64,000 nucleotides of DNA, taken from assembly GCA_964251665.1 (NCBI GenBank), contig CAXUKO010000003.1:62001-126000 (forward strand), written 5' to 3'. Under the pieces are notes generated by a model that worked only from the letters and a program-made list of their open reading frames with translations, had not been told where the DNA came from and made no database searches. The DNA comes from JBBQLG01 sp964251665 (GTDB lineage: Bacteria; Bacteroidota; Bacteroidia; Cytophagales; Spirosomataceae). This document shows positions 15,473-24,740 of the stretch, in pieces. The position numbers and the translations under genes are program-made. The stretch's first letter is position 1; each line of letters begins with the position of its first letter.

Positions 15473-16957
15473 ATGAAAATTACGCTCGAAACCCAGGTTG
15501 ACCTGAGTAAAGGCCTGGTGCTCCCCATCGTGAAAGATGATCAATTGGCTGATACGCTCGAAAATGTAGCTGTTCAGGTCGGTTTGCCAGCGTCGTCACT
15601 GCAAACTGATTTCATGGCAGATCGGCACGACGTATTGCCGGTTTACCAACCCACGGGCCAAAAGCTTTATCTGCTCGGATTGGGTGAAAAGCCTACTACA
15701 ATGGATTGGTTGCGTACGTTTCGAAAATTCTTTTTTAATCAAAAGGCCAAACTGCCTGCTCAACTGGCTGTAGACCTGACACCGTATGATAGCGATACCG
15801 TTGAAGCCGTTGTGCTTGGTATTTTAGGTGGTGGGTATGACCTGAGGCTGTATCAGACTGGAGACAGTAACCGTTCGGCCAGCCAGTCAGCGTTCTTTGC
15901 GGAAAGTGGAGAGTTAACGCTGTTCGTAGCTGAGTCGGAAGAGACTAAAGCGCAGGAGGCCGTTAACCGCGCTGAGGTGATCGCCAGTGCACAACTTCAG
16001 ATGCTGGACCTGACCAACGCGCCGGGTAATTATAAAACTCCCCAAATTCTGGCCGATTGGGCCGTAAAATCGGGGCAGACGCATGGCTACGAGGTGACCA
16101 TTCTGGACAAAGCCGCGCTCGAAGCACAGGGCTTAGGCGCATTGCTGAGCGTCAGTAACGGTAGCGAACAACCGCCCGTGCTAATTGTAGCAGAGTATAA
16201 ACCGGAAGGTGCCACGCAAACAATTGGGCTGGTCGGAAAGGGCGTTACCTTCGATACGGGTGGTATCTCAATCAAGGCATCCGCCAGTATGCATATGATG
16301 AAAAGCGATATGGGCGGGGCCGCTGCCGTGTTGGGTACCATGGCCGTTGTGGCGCAGTTGAAACTCCCGATTCACGTGATTGGTATTGTGCCATCTACGG
16401 AAAATATGGTCGATGGCCGCTCGACCCGACCCGGTGATGTAATTACCTCGTATTCCGGTAAGACAATCGAAATTATTGACACCGACGCCGAAGGACGGGT
16501 TATTCTGGCTGACGGCCTGGGCTACCTCCTCCGTAATTTTCGGCCCGATGTAGTGATTGACCTGGCTACGCTGACCGGCAGTGTGATTGCTGCTTTGGGG
16601 TATCATGCGGCTGGCCTGTTTACTCAGAATGATGAACTGGCGGCTCAACTGACTGCTGCCGCTGACCGCACCGGCGAGCGAATCTGGCGGCTGCCCCTTT
16701 GGGATGCCTACAAGGAAGACATTAAATCGGACGTGGCCGATGTGAAGAATTTCAGCGGAAAGCCGTTGGCCGGTGCGATCAGTGCGGCTAAATTCATCGA
16801 AGTGTTCACGGAGAATCACCCGGCCTGGGCGCATTTGGACATTGCCGGGATGGCTTTTGCCGATACCGAATTCGGTTCGCAGAAGAACGCAACCGCCTTT
16901 GGGATTCGGCTTTTAGTCGATTATTTACGTCAAATACTAACGTCTTCGCGGCAATAG
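15473..16957 (+). CDS. pepA: leucyl aminopeptidase (M17)
   Basis: Two-metal cytosolic aminopeptidase that trims N-terminal residues from peptides. The family signature is present as DTDAEGRVILADGL near residue 341. The metal and catalytic Lys regions GLVGKGVTFDTGGISIKAS (near 249) and MKSDMGGAA (near 275) are intact. The N-terminal domain is M17-like, and the length is 494 residues. It is separated from the ATP-grasp gene by 52 bases and may share its transcript. Confidence 0.94.
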   Translation: MKITLETQVDLSKGLVLPIVKDDQLADTLENVAVQVGLPASSLQTDFMADRHDVLPVYQPTGQKLYLLGLGEKPTTMDWLRTFRKFFFNQKAKLPAQLAVDLTPYDSDTVEAVVLGILGGGYDLRLYQTGDSNRSASQSAFFAESGELTLFVAESEETKAQEAVNRAEVIASAQLQMLDLTNAPGNYKTPQILADWAVKSGQTHGYEVTILDKAALEAQGLGALLSVSNGSEQPPVLIVAEYKPEGATQTIGLVGKGVTFDTGGISIKASASMHMMKSDMGGAAAVLGTMAVVAQLKLPIHVIGIVPSTENMVDGRSTRPGDVITSYSGKTIEIIDTDAEGRVILADGLGYLLRNFRPDVVIDLATLTGSVIAALGYHAAGLFTQNDELAAQLTAAADRTGERIWRLPLWDAYKEDIKSDVADVKNFSGKPLAGAISAAKFIEVFTENHPAWAHLDIAGMAFADTEFGSQKNATAFGIRLLVDYLRQILTSSRQ

Positions 16958-17009
16958 TTGTCGATTTACCGTTAGGGTAGTATCTTTTTGGACTGAAAAC
17001 CCGAATCGG

Positions 17010-18221
17010 ATGACTCAACTCTCGTTCCTCTGCATTGCTACTTACTTCAAAGGTGAAGCCTTCATGAAAGCTTGTAAAGCGTTAGGCAATACGGTTTACC
17101 TGCTTACTGATAAAAAATTAGCCGATCATCCCTGGCCGCATGAATCTATCGACGAGGTGTTTTACCTGCCCTCGAACGATAATACCACCGCGAACCTCGA
17201 TAAAATGCTGCTGGGTTTGTCGCATGCCATGCGCTCGCGAAATATTGATCGGGTAGTGGCACTGGACGATTTTGATGTGGAAAAAGGGGCGCTCATCCGC
17301 GAGACATTTCGCATTGATGGTATGGGCCAAACAACGTCCCGCTACTTCCGCGACAAGTTGGCCATGCGCATGCGGGCTTCGGCGGCCGGCATTCGTGTGC
17401 CTGCCTTCAGTTCGTTGTTTCATGACCAGAGCATCACCGACTTTTTATACGCGACAGAAGCACCCTGGCTCATTAAACCCCGCTCCGAAGCGTCTGCTAC
17501 CGGTATTCGAAAGGTCCATTCGCTGGATGAAGCCTGGCAAGTAATTCATTCATTGGGTGATGGTCGGCATCAGTATCTGATCGAACAATTCAGGCCGGGG
17601 CATGTCTACCATATTGATTCGCTGTCGTGCGGGGGCAAAACGGTATTTACACGGGCGAGCCAATATCTGGCTACACCGATGGAGGTAGCGCATGGGGGGG
17701 GCGTGTTTCGCACAGTTACTTTACCAACGGATGCGCCCGAAACAGAAGCCCTGTATGCCATCAACCGCCGGGTACTTGATGCCTTTGGCATGAAGCATAG
17801 TGCGTCGCATTCCGAGTATATCCGTGGTGATCACGATGGCGAACTGTACTTTCTGGAAACGGCCTCCCGAGTGGGCGGTGCTCATATCGCTGAAATGGTC
17901 GAAGCGGCCTCAGGCGTAAATCTTTGGGCCGAATGGGCTAAACTCGAAACGGCACTGGCCCGGAATGAACCCTACACGCCACCTGTTGATACTCCCGGTC
18001 ATGCCGGACTGATTGTGTCGTTGGCCCGGCAGCAATGGCCCGACTTATCAGGGTTTCAGGAGCCGGAAATCTGGTGGCGGATGGCCAAAGAATACCATGT
18101 CGGGCTGATTATCCGCTCGACGGACCGGACGCGTATCCGGCAACTACTGGATGAGTATATGGAACGTATTTTTACCAACTTCCACGCGTCGGCTCCGGTA
18201 CCGACAAAACCAACCAATTAA
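17010..18221 (+). CDS. ATP-grasp domain protein
   Basis: A 403-residue cytosolic protein with an N-terminal nucleotide-fold pre-domain (residues 1-105) and an ATP-grasp core. Features of the core are APWLIKPRSEASATGIRKV (near 151-169; Lys binds ATP), YLIEQFRPG (near 190) and the metal-binding end GELYFLETASRVGGAHI (near 280; Glu and Arg). ATP-grasp ligases join a carboxylate to an amine or thiol through an acyl-phosphate. The likely group is the carbamoyl-phosphate-synthase-like ligases. The substrate cannot be inferred from the neighbours (pepA, lpdA). Confidence 0.82.
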   Translation: MTQLSFLCIATYFKGEAFMKACKALGNTVYLLTDKKLADHPWPHESIDEVFYLPSNDNTTANLDKMLLGLSHAMRSRNIDRVVALDDFDVEKGALIRETFRIDGMGQTTSRYFRDKLAMRMRASAAGIRVPAFSSLFHDQSITDFLYATEAPWLIKPRSEASATGIRKVHSLDEAWQVIHSLGDGRHQYLIEQFRPGHVYHIDSLSCGGKTVFTRASQYLATPMEVAHGGGVFRTVTLPTDAPETEALYAINRRVLDAFGMKHSASHSEYIRGDHDGELYFLETASRVGGAHIAEMVEAASGVNLWAEWAKLETALARNEPYTPPVDTPGHAGLIVSLARQQWPDLSGFQEPEIWWRMAKEYHVGLIIRSTDRTRIRQLLDEYMERIFTNFHASAPVPTKPTN

Positions 18222-18305
18222 TCCTTACCGAAACTGTCTCTATCCCATCTTATAGTCGTCTGTAACCAACAGATCTGGTAAAGGCTGTCAATCAACTTTT
18301 AGGCC

Positions 18306-18313
18306 TACCTTTG
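18306..18313 (+). promoter_or_regulatory. -7 promoter element for lpdA
   Basis: TACCTTTG fits TAnnTTTG, 143 bases upstream of the lpdA start, in a 234-base gap, so the mRNA would have a long 5' leader. Confidence 0.45.
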
Positions 18314-18455
18314 CGTTGACTAAATAAGGTCAGACGTAGCCAGATTTTGTCAGAAACGCCCGCTCATCTCTACTTTAGAATGGGGTCTACTGGTGCTTTC
18401 TGATGGTGTATTCGGGCGTACTGGCCACTTCCTGATTAAAACTACATCCTAAAAA

Positions 18456-19853
18456 ATGGCATCTCAATACGACGTTATCGTTGTGGGTAGCGGGCCGGGC
18501 GGCTATGTGGCCGCAATCCGTGCTTCGCAGTTGGGTATGAAAGTAGCCGTAGTAGAGCGCGAAAGCCTCGGCGGCATTTGTTTGAACTGGGGCTGTATCC
18601 CAACCAAAGCACTGCTTAAAAGTGCTCAGGTTTTTGAATACATCAAACACGCAGCCGACTATGGCATCACCGTGGGTGAATCGAGCCCCGACTTTACGTC
18701 GGTAATCAAGCGGAGCCGGGGCGTGGCCGAAAGCATGAGCAAAGGCGTTCAGTTTCTTATGAAAAAAAACAAGATCGACGTGCTCAGCGGCTTTGGTAAA
18801 ATCAAACCGGGCAAGAAAGTAGATGTGACAGCTGCGGATGGTAAAGCGACCGAATACGAAGCGAAAAACATCATTATCGCAACCGGCAGCCGTGCCCGTC
18901 AACTACCAGCTGTACCCATCGACGGCAAAAAAGTGATCGAGTACCGCAAGGCGATGACCCTGGAAAAGCGGCCCGAAAGCATGATTGTTATCGGATCGGG
19001 CGCTATCGGCATGGAGTTCGCTTATGTGTATGCCAGCATGGGGACAAAAGTGACCATCGTTGAATTCCTGCCGAACGTGGTGCCAATCGAAGACGAGGAA
19101 ATCTCGAAAGAACTGGCTAAACAATACAAGAAAATGGGCATTCAGATTTTCACAAATTCTGAAGTGCTGAAAGTTGATACGAGCGGCCCGGGTTGCGTGG
19201 CGACCGTGAAGACGCCCGACGGCGAGAAAACCTTCGAGGCTGAAATCGTCCTGTCAGCGGCTGGTATCGTCGCTAATATCGAGAACATCGGTCTGGAAGA
19301 GGTTGGTGTTACCGTAGAGCGGGGTAAAATTGTAACGGACGACTACTATCGCACGAACGTGGAAGGCTACTACGCCATCGGCGACGTAACGAAAGGGCAG
19401 GCACTGGCACACGTAGCCTCGGCCGAAGCCGTGATTTGCGTGGAGCAGATTGCTGGGTTGCCACACGTTGAGCCGTTGAACTACAACAACATACCGGGTT
19501 GCACGTATTGCCAGCCCGAAATCGCATCGGTCGGCTATACCGAGAAAGCCGCCCGCGAGGCTGGTTACGAACTAAAGGTTGGCAAATTTCCGTTCTCTGC
19601 GTCGGGTAAAGCCAAGGCGTCTGGTGCGCCGGAAGGCTTTGTAAAGGTGATTTTTGATGCTAAATACGGCGAATGGTTAGGTGCTCACTTTATTGGTCAT
19701 AATGTGACGGAGATGATTGCCGAAGTGGTAGCGGCCCGTAAACTGGAAACGACGGGTCACGAAATTCTGAAAGCGGTTCACCCGCACCCAACCATGTCGG
19801 AAGCCATTAAAGACGCTACCGAAGCGGCCTACGGCGAAGCAATTCACTTGTAA
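18456..19853 (+). CDS. lpdA: dihydrolipoyl dehydrogenase (E3)
   Basis: Flavoenzyme that reoxidises dihydrolipoamide in the pyruvate and 2-oxoglutarate dehydrogenase complexes and glycine cleavage, producing NADH. An FAD-binding motif (VVGSGPGGYVAAIRA) starts the protein. The redox disulfide GGICLNWGCIPTKAL lies near residues 41-55, an NAD site (VIGSGAIGMEFAYVYASMG) near 177, and the C-terminal active-site His-Glu pair in HPHPTMSEA near 445. The 465 residues are normal. No E1 or E2 genes are nearby. Confidence 0.96.
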   Translation: MASQYDVIVVGSGPGGYVAAIRASQLGMKVAVVERESLGGICLNWGCIPTKALLKSAQVFEYIKHAADYGITVGESSPDFTSVIKRSRGVAESMSKGVQFLMKKNKIDVLSGFGKIKPGKKVDVTAADGKATEYEAKNIIIATGSRARQLPAVPIDGKKVIEYRKAMTLEKRPESMIVIGSGAIGMEFAYVYASMGTKVTIVEFLPNVVPIEDEEISKELAKQYKKMGIQIFTNSEVLKVDTSGPGCVATVKTPDGEKTFEAEIVLSAAGIVANIENIGLEEVGVTVERGKIVTDDYYRTNVEGYYAIGDVTKGQALAHVASAEAVICVEQIAGLPHVEPLNYNNIPGCTYCQPEIASVGYTEKAAREAGYELKVGKFPFSASGKAKASGAPEGFVKVIFDAKYGEWLGAHFIGHNVTEMIAEVVAARKLETTGHEILKAVHPHPTMSEAIKDATEAAYGEAIHL

Positions 19854-19863
19854 GCATAAAAAA

Positions 19864-19920
19864 CAAGCATAAAAAAGACGCCACTTGCAGCTAGAGCAAG
19901 TGGCGTTTTTTTTATGCTTG
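19864..19920. terminator. bidirectional terminator between lpdA and xylA
   Basis: ACGCCACTTGC (19878-19888) pairs with GCAAGTGGCGT (19896-19906). The outer arms CAAGCATAAAAAA and TTTTTTATGCTTG extend the stem, giving U-runs in both directions for the two convergent genes. Confidence 0.85.
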
Positions 19921-19930
19921 CGTTATTAAC

Positions 19931-21271
19931 CTAAATATATTGATTTACAATCATTTCGTACAGTTCCTGCTTGCCACTGACTTGCTTTGGTTCGCCGTTG
20001 GTCATGGCAAATGCGCGGAGGTCTTCCAGGGTCAGCTCGCCTTTCTCGAAGCGGGCACCTTCGCCACCATCGTAGCTGGCGTAGCGGTCGGTACGTAATT
20101 TTTTATACTGCGATTTTTCCAGAATATCACTCGCGATGAGCAGCGCACGAGCGTAGGTATCCATACCACCGATGTGCGCAATAAACAGATCGTCCAGATC
20201 GGTAGAGTTCCGGCGTAGCTTGGCGTCGAAGTTGGTTCCGCCCGATTTAAAGCCGCCCGCTTCCAGAATAACCAGCATGGCTTCGGTTAACTCGAACAAA
20301 TCAATTGGGAATTGATCCGTATCCCAGCCATTCTGAGCATCGCCCCGGTTCGCGTCGATACTGCCGAGCATATTGGCATCGGCGGCAACCTGCAATTCGT
20401 GCGCAAAGGTGTGATTGGCCAGCGTAGCGTGGTTGGTTTCAAGGTTGAGTTCGAAATCATTCTCCAGACCGTGCTGTCGCAAAAAACCAATTACCGTGGC
20501 GGCATCAAAGTCGTACTGGTGTTTGCTTGGTTCCATTGGCTTGGGTTCGATGTAGAACGAACCGGTGAAGCCCTGCTTCCGGGCATAGTCGCGAGCCATC
20601 GTCAGGAAGCGGCCGAGATGGTCGGTTTCGCGCTTCATGTTCGTATTCAGCAGCGACATGTAGCCTTCGCGTCCTCCCCAGAAGGTGTAGCCACGGCCGC
20701 CAAGTTCAATCGTAGCGTCGATGGCGTTCTTTACCTGCCACCCTCCGTGCGCGAGCACATGGAAATCTGGGTTTGTTGAGGCTCCGTTCATGTAGCGGGC
20801 GTGTGAAAACAGGTTAGCCGTGCCCCACAATAGCTGTACACCCGATGCCTGCTGTTTCTGCTTGGCGTAGTCAACAATGGTGCGCAGGTTTTTTTCGAAC
20901 TCGCTGTTTGAACTGCCTTCAGGTGCTATATCGACATCGTGAAAGCAGTAAAACGGAATGCCCATTTTGGTAATGAACTCAAAAGCCGCATCCGCTTTGT
21001 GGTGAGCAGCCGTGAGCGGGTCGGTATGGGCATCCCAGGGGAAATGCTTTACGCCCGGCCCAAATGGGTCCGCACCGGTATTGACGAATGAGTGCCAATA
21101 GGCCACGGCAAAACGCAGATGGTCTTTCAGGGTTTTGCCGGCTACGACGCGGTTTTCGTCGTAAAATTTGAACGCCATCGGGTTGTCCGACTCGCGGCCT
21201 TCAAACTTAATTGGCTCGGCAACGGATGGAAAATAGGCTTTATCGCCAAGGGTTAGGGTCAGTTGAGACAT
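19931..21271 (-). CDS. xylA: xylose isomerase
   Basis: Converts D-xylose to D-xylulose in the cytosol with two divalent metals. The catalytic His is in FYCFHDVDIAPEG near residue 107, the metal-binding Glu in FYIEPKPMEPSKHQYDFD near 235, and further ligands in GSIDANRGDAQNGWDTDQFP near 305. The 446 residues match the class II enzyme. It is the last gene of a minus-strand operon that begins with xylB and has two small lipoproteins between. XylB then phosphorylates the xylulose. Confidence 0.96.
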   Translation of the reverse strand: MSQLTLTLGDKAYFPSVAEPIKFEGRESDNPMAFKFYDENRVVAGKTLKDHLRFAVAYWHSFVNTGADPFGPGVKHFPWDAHTDPLTAAHHKADAAFEFITKMGIPFYCFHDVDIAPEGSSNSEFEKNLRTIVDYAKQKQQASGVQLLWGTANLFSHARYMNGASTNPDFHVLAHGGWQVKNAIDATIELGGRGYTFWGGREGYMSLLNTNMKRETDHLGRFLTMARDYARKQGFTGSFYIEPKPMEPSKHQYDFDAATVIGFLRQHGLENDFELNLETNHATLANHTFAHELQVAADANMLGSIDANRGDAQNGWDTDQFPIDLFELTEAMLVILEAGGFKSGGTNFDAKLRRNSTDLDDLFIAHIGGMDTYARALLIASDILEKSQYKKLRTDRYASYDGGEGARFEKGELTLEDLRAFAMTNGEPKQVSGKQELYEMIVNQYI

Positions 21272-21352
21272 GGGAAAGGGTTGGTTAAAACGATTGACGC
21301 CCCAAAGATTGGCTAATTGGCAGACGTTCGCAAGTTACGGGCACCAAAGCAA

Positions 21353-22132
21353 TTATCTGACCGATTGGCTGTCCGGCAGCTTCATAATTACATAAAATGC
21401 ATCAGCTGACTGATAGGGGTGCTGATAACCATCGGCAACACTAATCGTATTTGAGCCTGTAACCATACCACCTTCAAGTTGAGGTTTTGGCATTACCCGC
21501 ACATCAGCAGCCCAAAAATTGGTATCAATGAAAAACTCTTTCTGAAAATCACGCTGGGTCGATAAGGTGAGGAAATTGCGAAACGTTAAGGGTGACTGCT
21601 CCGGTAAATAGCTGTATTGTTGAACGTTGACGAGTTTTTTCTGGTTACCGGGCTCGTAGGTTGCGGGTTCCTGCTTCAGGGCAGGCTGGCCCAAGAGCGG
21701 CAGTTCTCCGCCCGGCAGGACGATGAACTGCCGCTTTACCAACTCGGTTCTGGGTGGAATAAACGCCACCTGATCTTCTTTGCTGATAGTCCCTGATAAT
21801 GAGCCAGTTGATGAATGGTAGTACCGGTACGATGAACCAGTAAGATTAACATCGGCTACATCGTACCAGTAATCCAGCTTGTTTTTACCAACAATAAACG
21901 CCGACTTTTTCCAGTCTACGTAAAGTGGCACGTTGAGTTTGTTAAATAGTGTCAGGTTCATCAGCCCGCGTTCGCTGTAAAATGAGTAGCGTAACGTAAG
22001 CGTGTCGTTATCCAGCACCAGGCCATCGGCGTCTGGTTTAACGTTGTTTCCCCGCAGCGTAACGAGTTGCGCATTAGGCGTGCAGCCATCCAACAGCAGT
22101 AGGCTGGCAATAAAGAAGAGTAGCGGTTTCAT
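21353..22132 (-). CDS. lipoprotein of unknown function, paralogue 1
   Basis: A 259-residue lipoprotein: residues 1-15 form a signal peptide and Cys16 is in the lipobox LLDGC. I do not recognise a family. It is a close paralogue of the gene just upstream (22155-22916): shared stretches include CTPNAQL, SFYSERGLM and the pattern LTLSTQRDFQ/LTLSTRRDFQ. The body is rich in short beta-type stretches, as in a beta-sandwich. It sits between xylB and xylA, so it may help xylose or xylan handling at the envelope; this is from context only. Confidence 0.72.
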   Translation of the reverse strand: MKPLLFFIASLLLLDGCTPNAQLVTLRGNNVKPDADGLVLDNDTLTLRYSFYSERGLMNLTLFNKLNVPLYVDWKKSAFIVGKNKLDYWYDVADVNLTGSSYRYYHSSTGSLSGTISKEDQVAFIPPRTELVKRQFIVLPGGELPLLGQPALKQEPATYEPGNQKKLVNVQQYSYLPEQSPLTFRNFLTLSTQRDFQKEFFIDTNFWAADVRVMPKPQLEGGMVTGSNTISVADGYQHPYQSADAFYVIMKLPDSQSVR

Positions 22133-22154
22133 AACGGGATAGAAAATTAGTGAG

Positions 22155-22916
22155 TTAGTGGTTGGCCGATAGCTTATCAGATGACTTCGTAATCAAATAG
22201 AATGAGTCGGGCGATTTATGGAGGTTGTGCACCCTGGCATCGTTTGGGGAAACATAAACCATGCGATAATCACTAATTTGAGTAGCTGGCATTAAGCGGA
22301 CGTTAGCCGCATAAAAACGAGTATCGATGTGAAATTCTGTCTGAAAGTCTCGTCGGGTCGATAGTGTTAAATAATTCCGAAATCGACAGGGGGAGTTATC
22401 GGCTGTGTACACGTAATCATTCACCTCAACGAATCTTTTTTGGTTACCGAGTACCGGTTCACGTTCAAGAACAGGACGGCCGGAAAGCTTGATATTGCCA
22501 CTGGGTTGAACAATAAATTGCTGTTTCACGACCCTGGTTTGTGGGGGAATAAAGCCCACCTGATCGTCCTTACTGATGATACCGCTAATGCGATTAAGCG
22601 GATACCGGTACGAATAATACGTGGCCAGTTCAACATTGGCCACATCCTGCCAGTAATCGAATTTGTTGCTCCCGACAATGAACGCTGAGTTCTTCCAGTT
22701 GATAAAAAGCGGAACGGCCAGCTTATTATAAATCGTCAGCTTCATAAGCCCCCGTTCGCTGTAGAAAGAATAACTCAACGTCAGCGTGTCGCTCTCAAAA
22801 ATCAGCCCTTTTTCCGTCGGGTTTACATTGTCGCCCCGCAGTGTAATGAGCTGCGCATTGGGCGTGCAGCCAGCCAACAACAGTAGGCCGGCAATAAAAT
22901 AGACGAGCAGTTTCAT
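22155..22916 (-). CDS. lipoprotein of unknown function, paralogue 2
   Basis: A 253-residue lipoprotein with lipobox LLAGC (Cys16), related along its whole length to the downstream gene and so a tandem duplicate. Both hold the segment ending LYVDWKKSAFIVG/LFINWKNSAFIVG near residue 80. The 22-base gap between them and the common strand suggest co-transcription. No known domain is recognised. Divergence is greatest at the C-terminus (DARVHNLHKSPDSFYLITK here). Confidence 0.72.
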   Translation of the reverse strand: MKLLVYFIAGLLLLAGCTPNAQLITLRGDNVNPTEKGLIFESDTLTLSYSFYSERGLMKLTIYNKLAVPLFINWKNSAFIVGSNKFDYWQDVANVELATYYSYRYPLNRISGIISKDDQVGFIPPQTRVVKQQFIVQPSGNIKLSGRPVLEREPVLGNQKRFVEVNDYVYTADNSPCRFRNYLTLSTRRDFQTEFHIDTRFYAANVRLMPATQISDYRMVYVSPNDARVHNLHKSPDSFYLITKSSDKLSANH

Positions 22917-22988
22917 AGCATATCATCATTTATGAACGGCCTATATTAGATAGCCGTAAGGTGCTATCCAATAGCTTAATGGTTATTT

Positions 22989-23049
22989 AATAAGTGATAA
23001 AGTAGCACGTGCCAGACTACTTTACCTACGTGCTACCTCATCACTTATT
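22989..23049 (-). terminator. long hairpin after xylB
   Basis: A 22-base arm (22989-23010) pairs with 23028-23049 with two wobble positions and a 17-base loop. It lies just downstream of the xylB stop on the minus strand and could attenuate transcription into the lipoprotein genes. No strong T-run follows, so processing is also possible. Confidence 0.6.
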
Positions 23050-23058
23050 CCTGACTAA

Positions 23059-24549
23059 CTATACCAATAAGCTGTTCGCCAGTGCCGTTGTCCACCGGCC
23101 ATAGGCATCCTGGTAGGCTTCCTGCACCCGCATATCCGGCTCGATGGTCCGCACAATCTGTAAGCCGGTAAACGCATCGGCAGTAGTTTTATAATAACCC
23201 AGCCCAATGCCGGCCCCACGCGCAGCCCCCTGCGCCCCGTCGGTGTTGTAGAGTTCAATCGTGGCACCAGTGAGGTTAGCGAGCGTGTCGCGGAAGAGCG
23301 GACTGAGAAACATATTGGCTTCACCCGCCCGGACCACTTTCAGTCCGACACCCACCTGCTCCATCACCTGAATACCGTAATACAAGGCGAACACGATGCC
23401 TTCCTGAGCGGCCCGAATCAGGTGGGGCAACCCATGTCGCGTGAGCTGCAACCCCTGAAACGTCGCGCCCAGATCCCGGTTTTCCAGCATCCGCTCAGCG
23501 CCGTTGCCGAACGGCATACATTGCAGACCATCGGCCCCAACCGGGGCATGAGCCGCGATGTCGTTCATCTCCGCGTAACCCACTGAACCGCGCAGGAGGT
23601 GATTTCTCAGCCAGCTGTTCAAAATGCCGGTGCCATTCACGCAGAGCAGAACGCCGTAACGGGGCGCTTCGGCGGTATGGCTGACGTGCAGAAACGTATT
23701 TACCCGGGATTGCGCGTCGTACCGCGCCTGATCGCTGACACCGTACACTACGCCCGATGTACCGGCAGTAGCGGCAACCTCGCCCGGCTCCAGTACCCGT
23801 AAGGACAGGGCGTTGTTGGGTTGATCGCCCGCGCGGTAAGTAACCGGCGTACCCGCAGCCAGGCCCAGTTCGGTGGCCGCAGAACCGGTCAGTCGCCCCT
23901 GCTCAGAAAACGTTGGTTTGATGGCTGGCAGCAGGGAGGGATCGAAGCCAAAGTAATCTATCAGGAAATCGGCAGGCTGATTAGCCTGAAAATCCCAAAG
24001 CGTTCCTTCCGACAAGCCGGATGGCGTCGTAACGATCTCCCCCGTCATGCGGGCGGCCAGATAATCGCCGGGCAGCATGAATTTAGCGACCTCGGCGTAT
24101 ACAGTCGGCTCGTTTTCTTTTACCCAGGCCAGTTTGGCAGCCGTAAAATTACCCGGTGAGTTCAGCAGGTGCGTCATGGTACGGTCGTGGCCCAGGGCGT
24201 CAAACGCCCGGTTCCCGTAGGCGACGGCCCGGCTGTCGCACCAGATGATGGATGGTCGCAGGACGTTAAACGCCTTGTCGACGACCACTAAACCGTGCAT
24301 CTGGTAGGAGATACCGATGGCTTTCACGTCGGCTGGCTGGATGTCCGACTGGGCTAAAACGGCTTTACTGGCCAGACAGGCGTTTTGCCACCAGGATTCG
24401 GGGTTCTGCTCGGCGTACCCGGCCTGGGGCGCGTCAATGGGTAATTCGGTAGCGGGAAAGAAGGCTGAGGCAACGACCGTGCCGGTATCCGCGTTTAATA
24501 AACAGGCTTTTACGGACGAACTGCCGAGGTCAAATCCAAGAAAATACAT
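23059..24549 (-). CDS. xylB: xylulokinase
   Basis: FGGY-family sugar kinase that phosphorylates D-xylulose to xylulose 5-phosphate. The N-terminal ATP-domain motif YFLGFDLGSSSVKACLL starts the protein. MHGLVV and IIWCDSRA follow, near residues 79 and 95, then GTSGVVYGV near 265 and a C-terminal GGEAN-like region (VRAGEANMFLSPLFRDTLAN near 405). ATG 24549 gives 496 residues, the usual length. A longer reading frame to 24726 would run through the inverted repeat at 24555-24614 and add residues unlike any kinase, so it is rejected. Confidence 0.93.
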   Translation of the reverse strand: MYFLGFDLGSSSVKACLLNADTGTVVASAFFPATELPIDAPQAGYAEQNPESWWQNACLASKAVLAQSDIQPADVKAIGISYQMHGLVVVDKAFNVLRPSIIWCDSRAVAYGNRAFDALGHDRTMTHLLNSPGNFTAAKLAWVKENEPTVYAEVAKFMLPGDYLAARMTGEIVTTPSGLSEGTLWDFQANQPADFLIDYFGFDPSLLPAIKPTFSEQGRLTGSAATELGLAAGTPVTYRAGDQPNNALSLRVLEPGEVAATAGTSGVVYGVSDQARYDAQSRVNTFLHVSHTAEAPRYGVLLCVNGTGILNSWLRNHLLRGSVGYAEMNDIAAHAPVGADGLQCMPFGNGAERMLENRDLGATFQGLQLTRHGLPHLIRAAQEGIVFALYYGIQVMEQVGVGLKVVRAGEANMFLSPLFRDTLANLTGATIELYNTDGAQGAARGAGIGLGYYKTTADAFTGLQIVRTIEPDMRVQEAYQDAYGRWTTALANSLLV

Positions 24550-24554
24550 GAGAC

Positions 24555-24614
24555 GTATCCCGGACGCCCACGTCCGGTTTTGCGAAAACGGCCGGACGTG
24601 GGCGTCCGGGATAC
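24555..24614. repeat. BIME/REP-like inverted repeat, copy 1
   Basis: Two 23-base arms (24555-24577 and 24592-24614) pair perfectly around a 14-base loop. Each arm holds an 18-base inner palindrome, CCGGACG-4-CGTCCGG, flanked by GTATCC/GGATAC. A related copy lies at 36557-36649 with compensatory changes. It sits between xylB and the divergent META gene. Confidence 0.8.
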
Positions 24615-24740
24615 TGAGTAAACAGGTACAAAATAACGGATGTGCACCGAACCGGCCAATAAAATGACGACGTGGTTTAAACCCGGCGACTCGTTTGGCG
24701 TCAAAATAGTCGTATACTGGTAACAAACCGACGAATAACT

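Noticed and set aside
24550..24726. N-terminal extension of xylulokinase
   Set aside because: The added residues come from the BIME-like inverted repeat and do not match any sugar kinase; the normal MYFLGFDLGSS start is at 24549.
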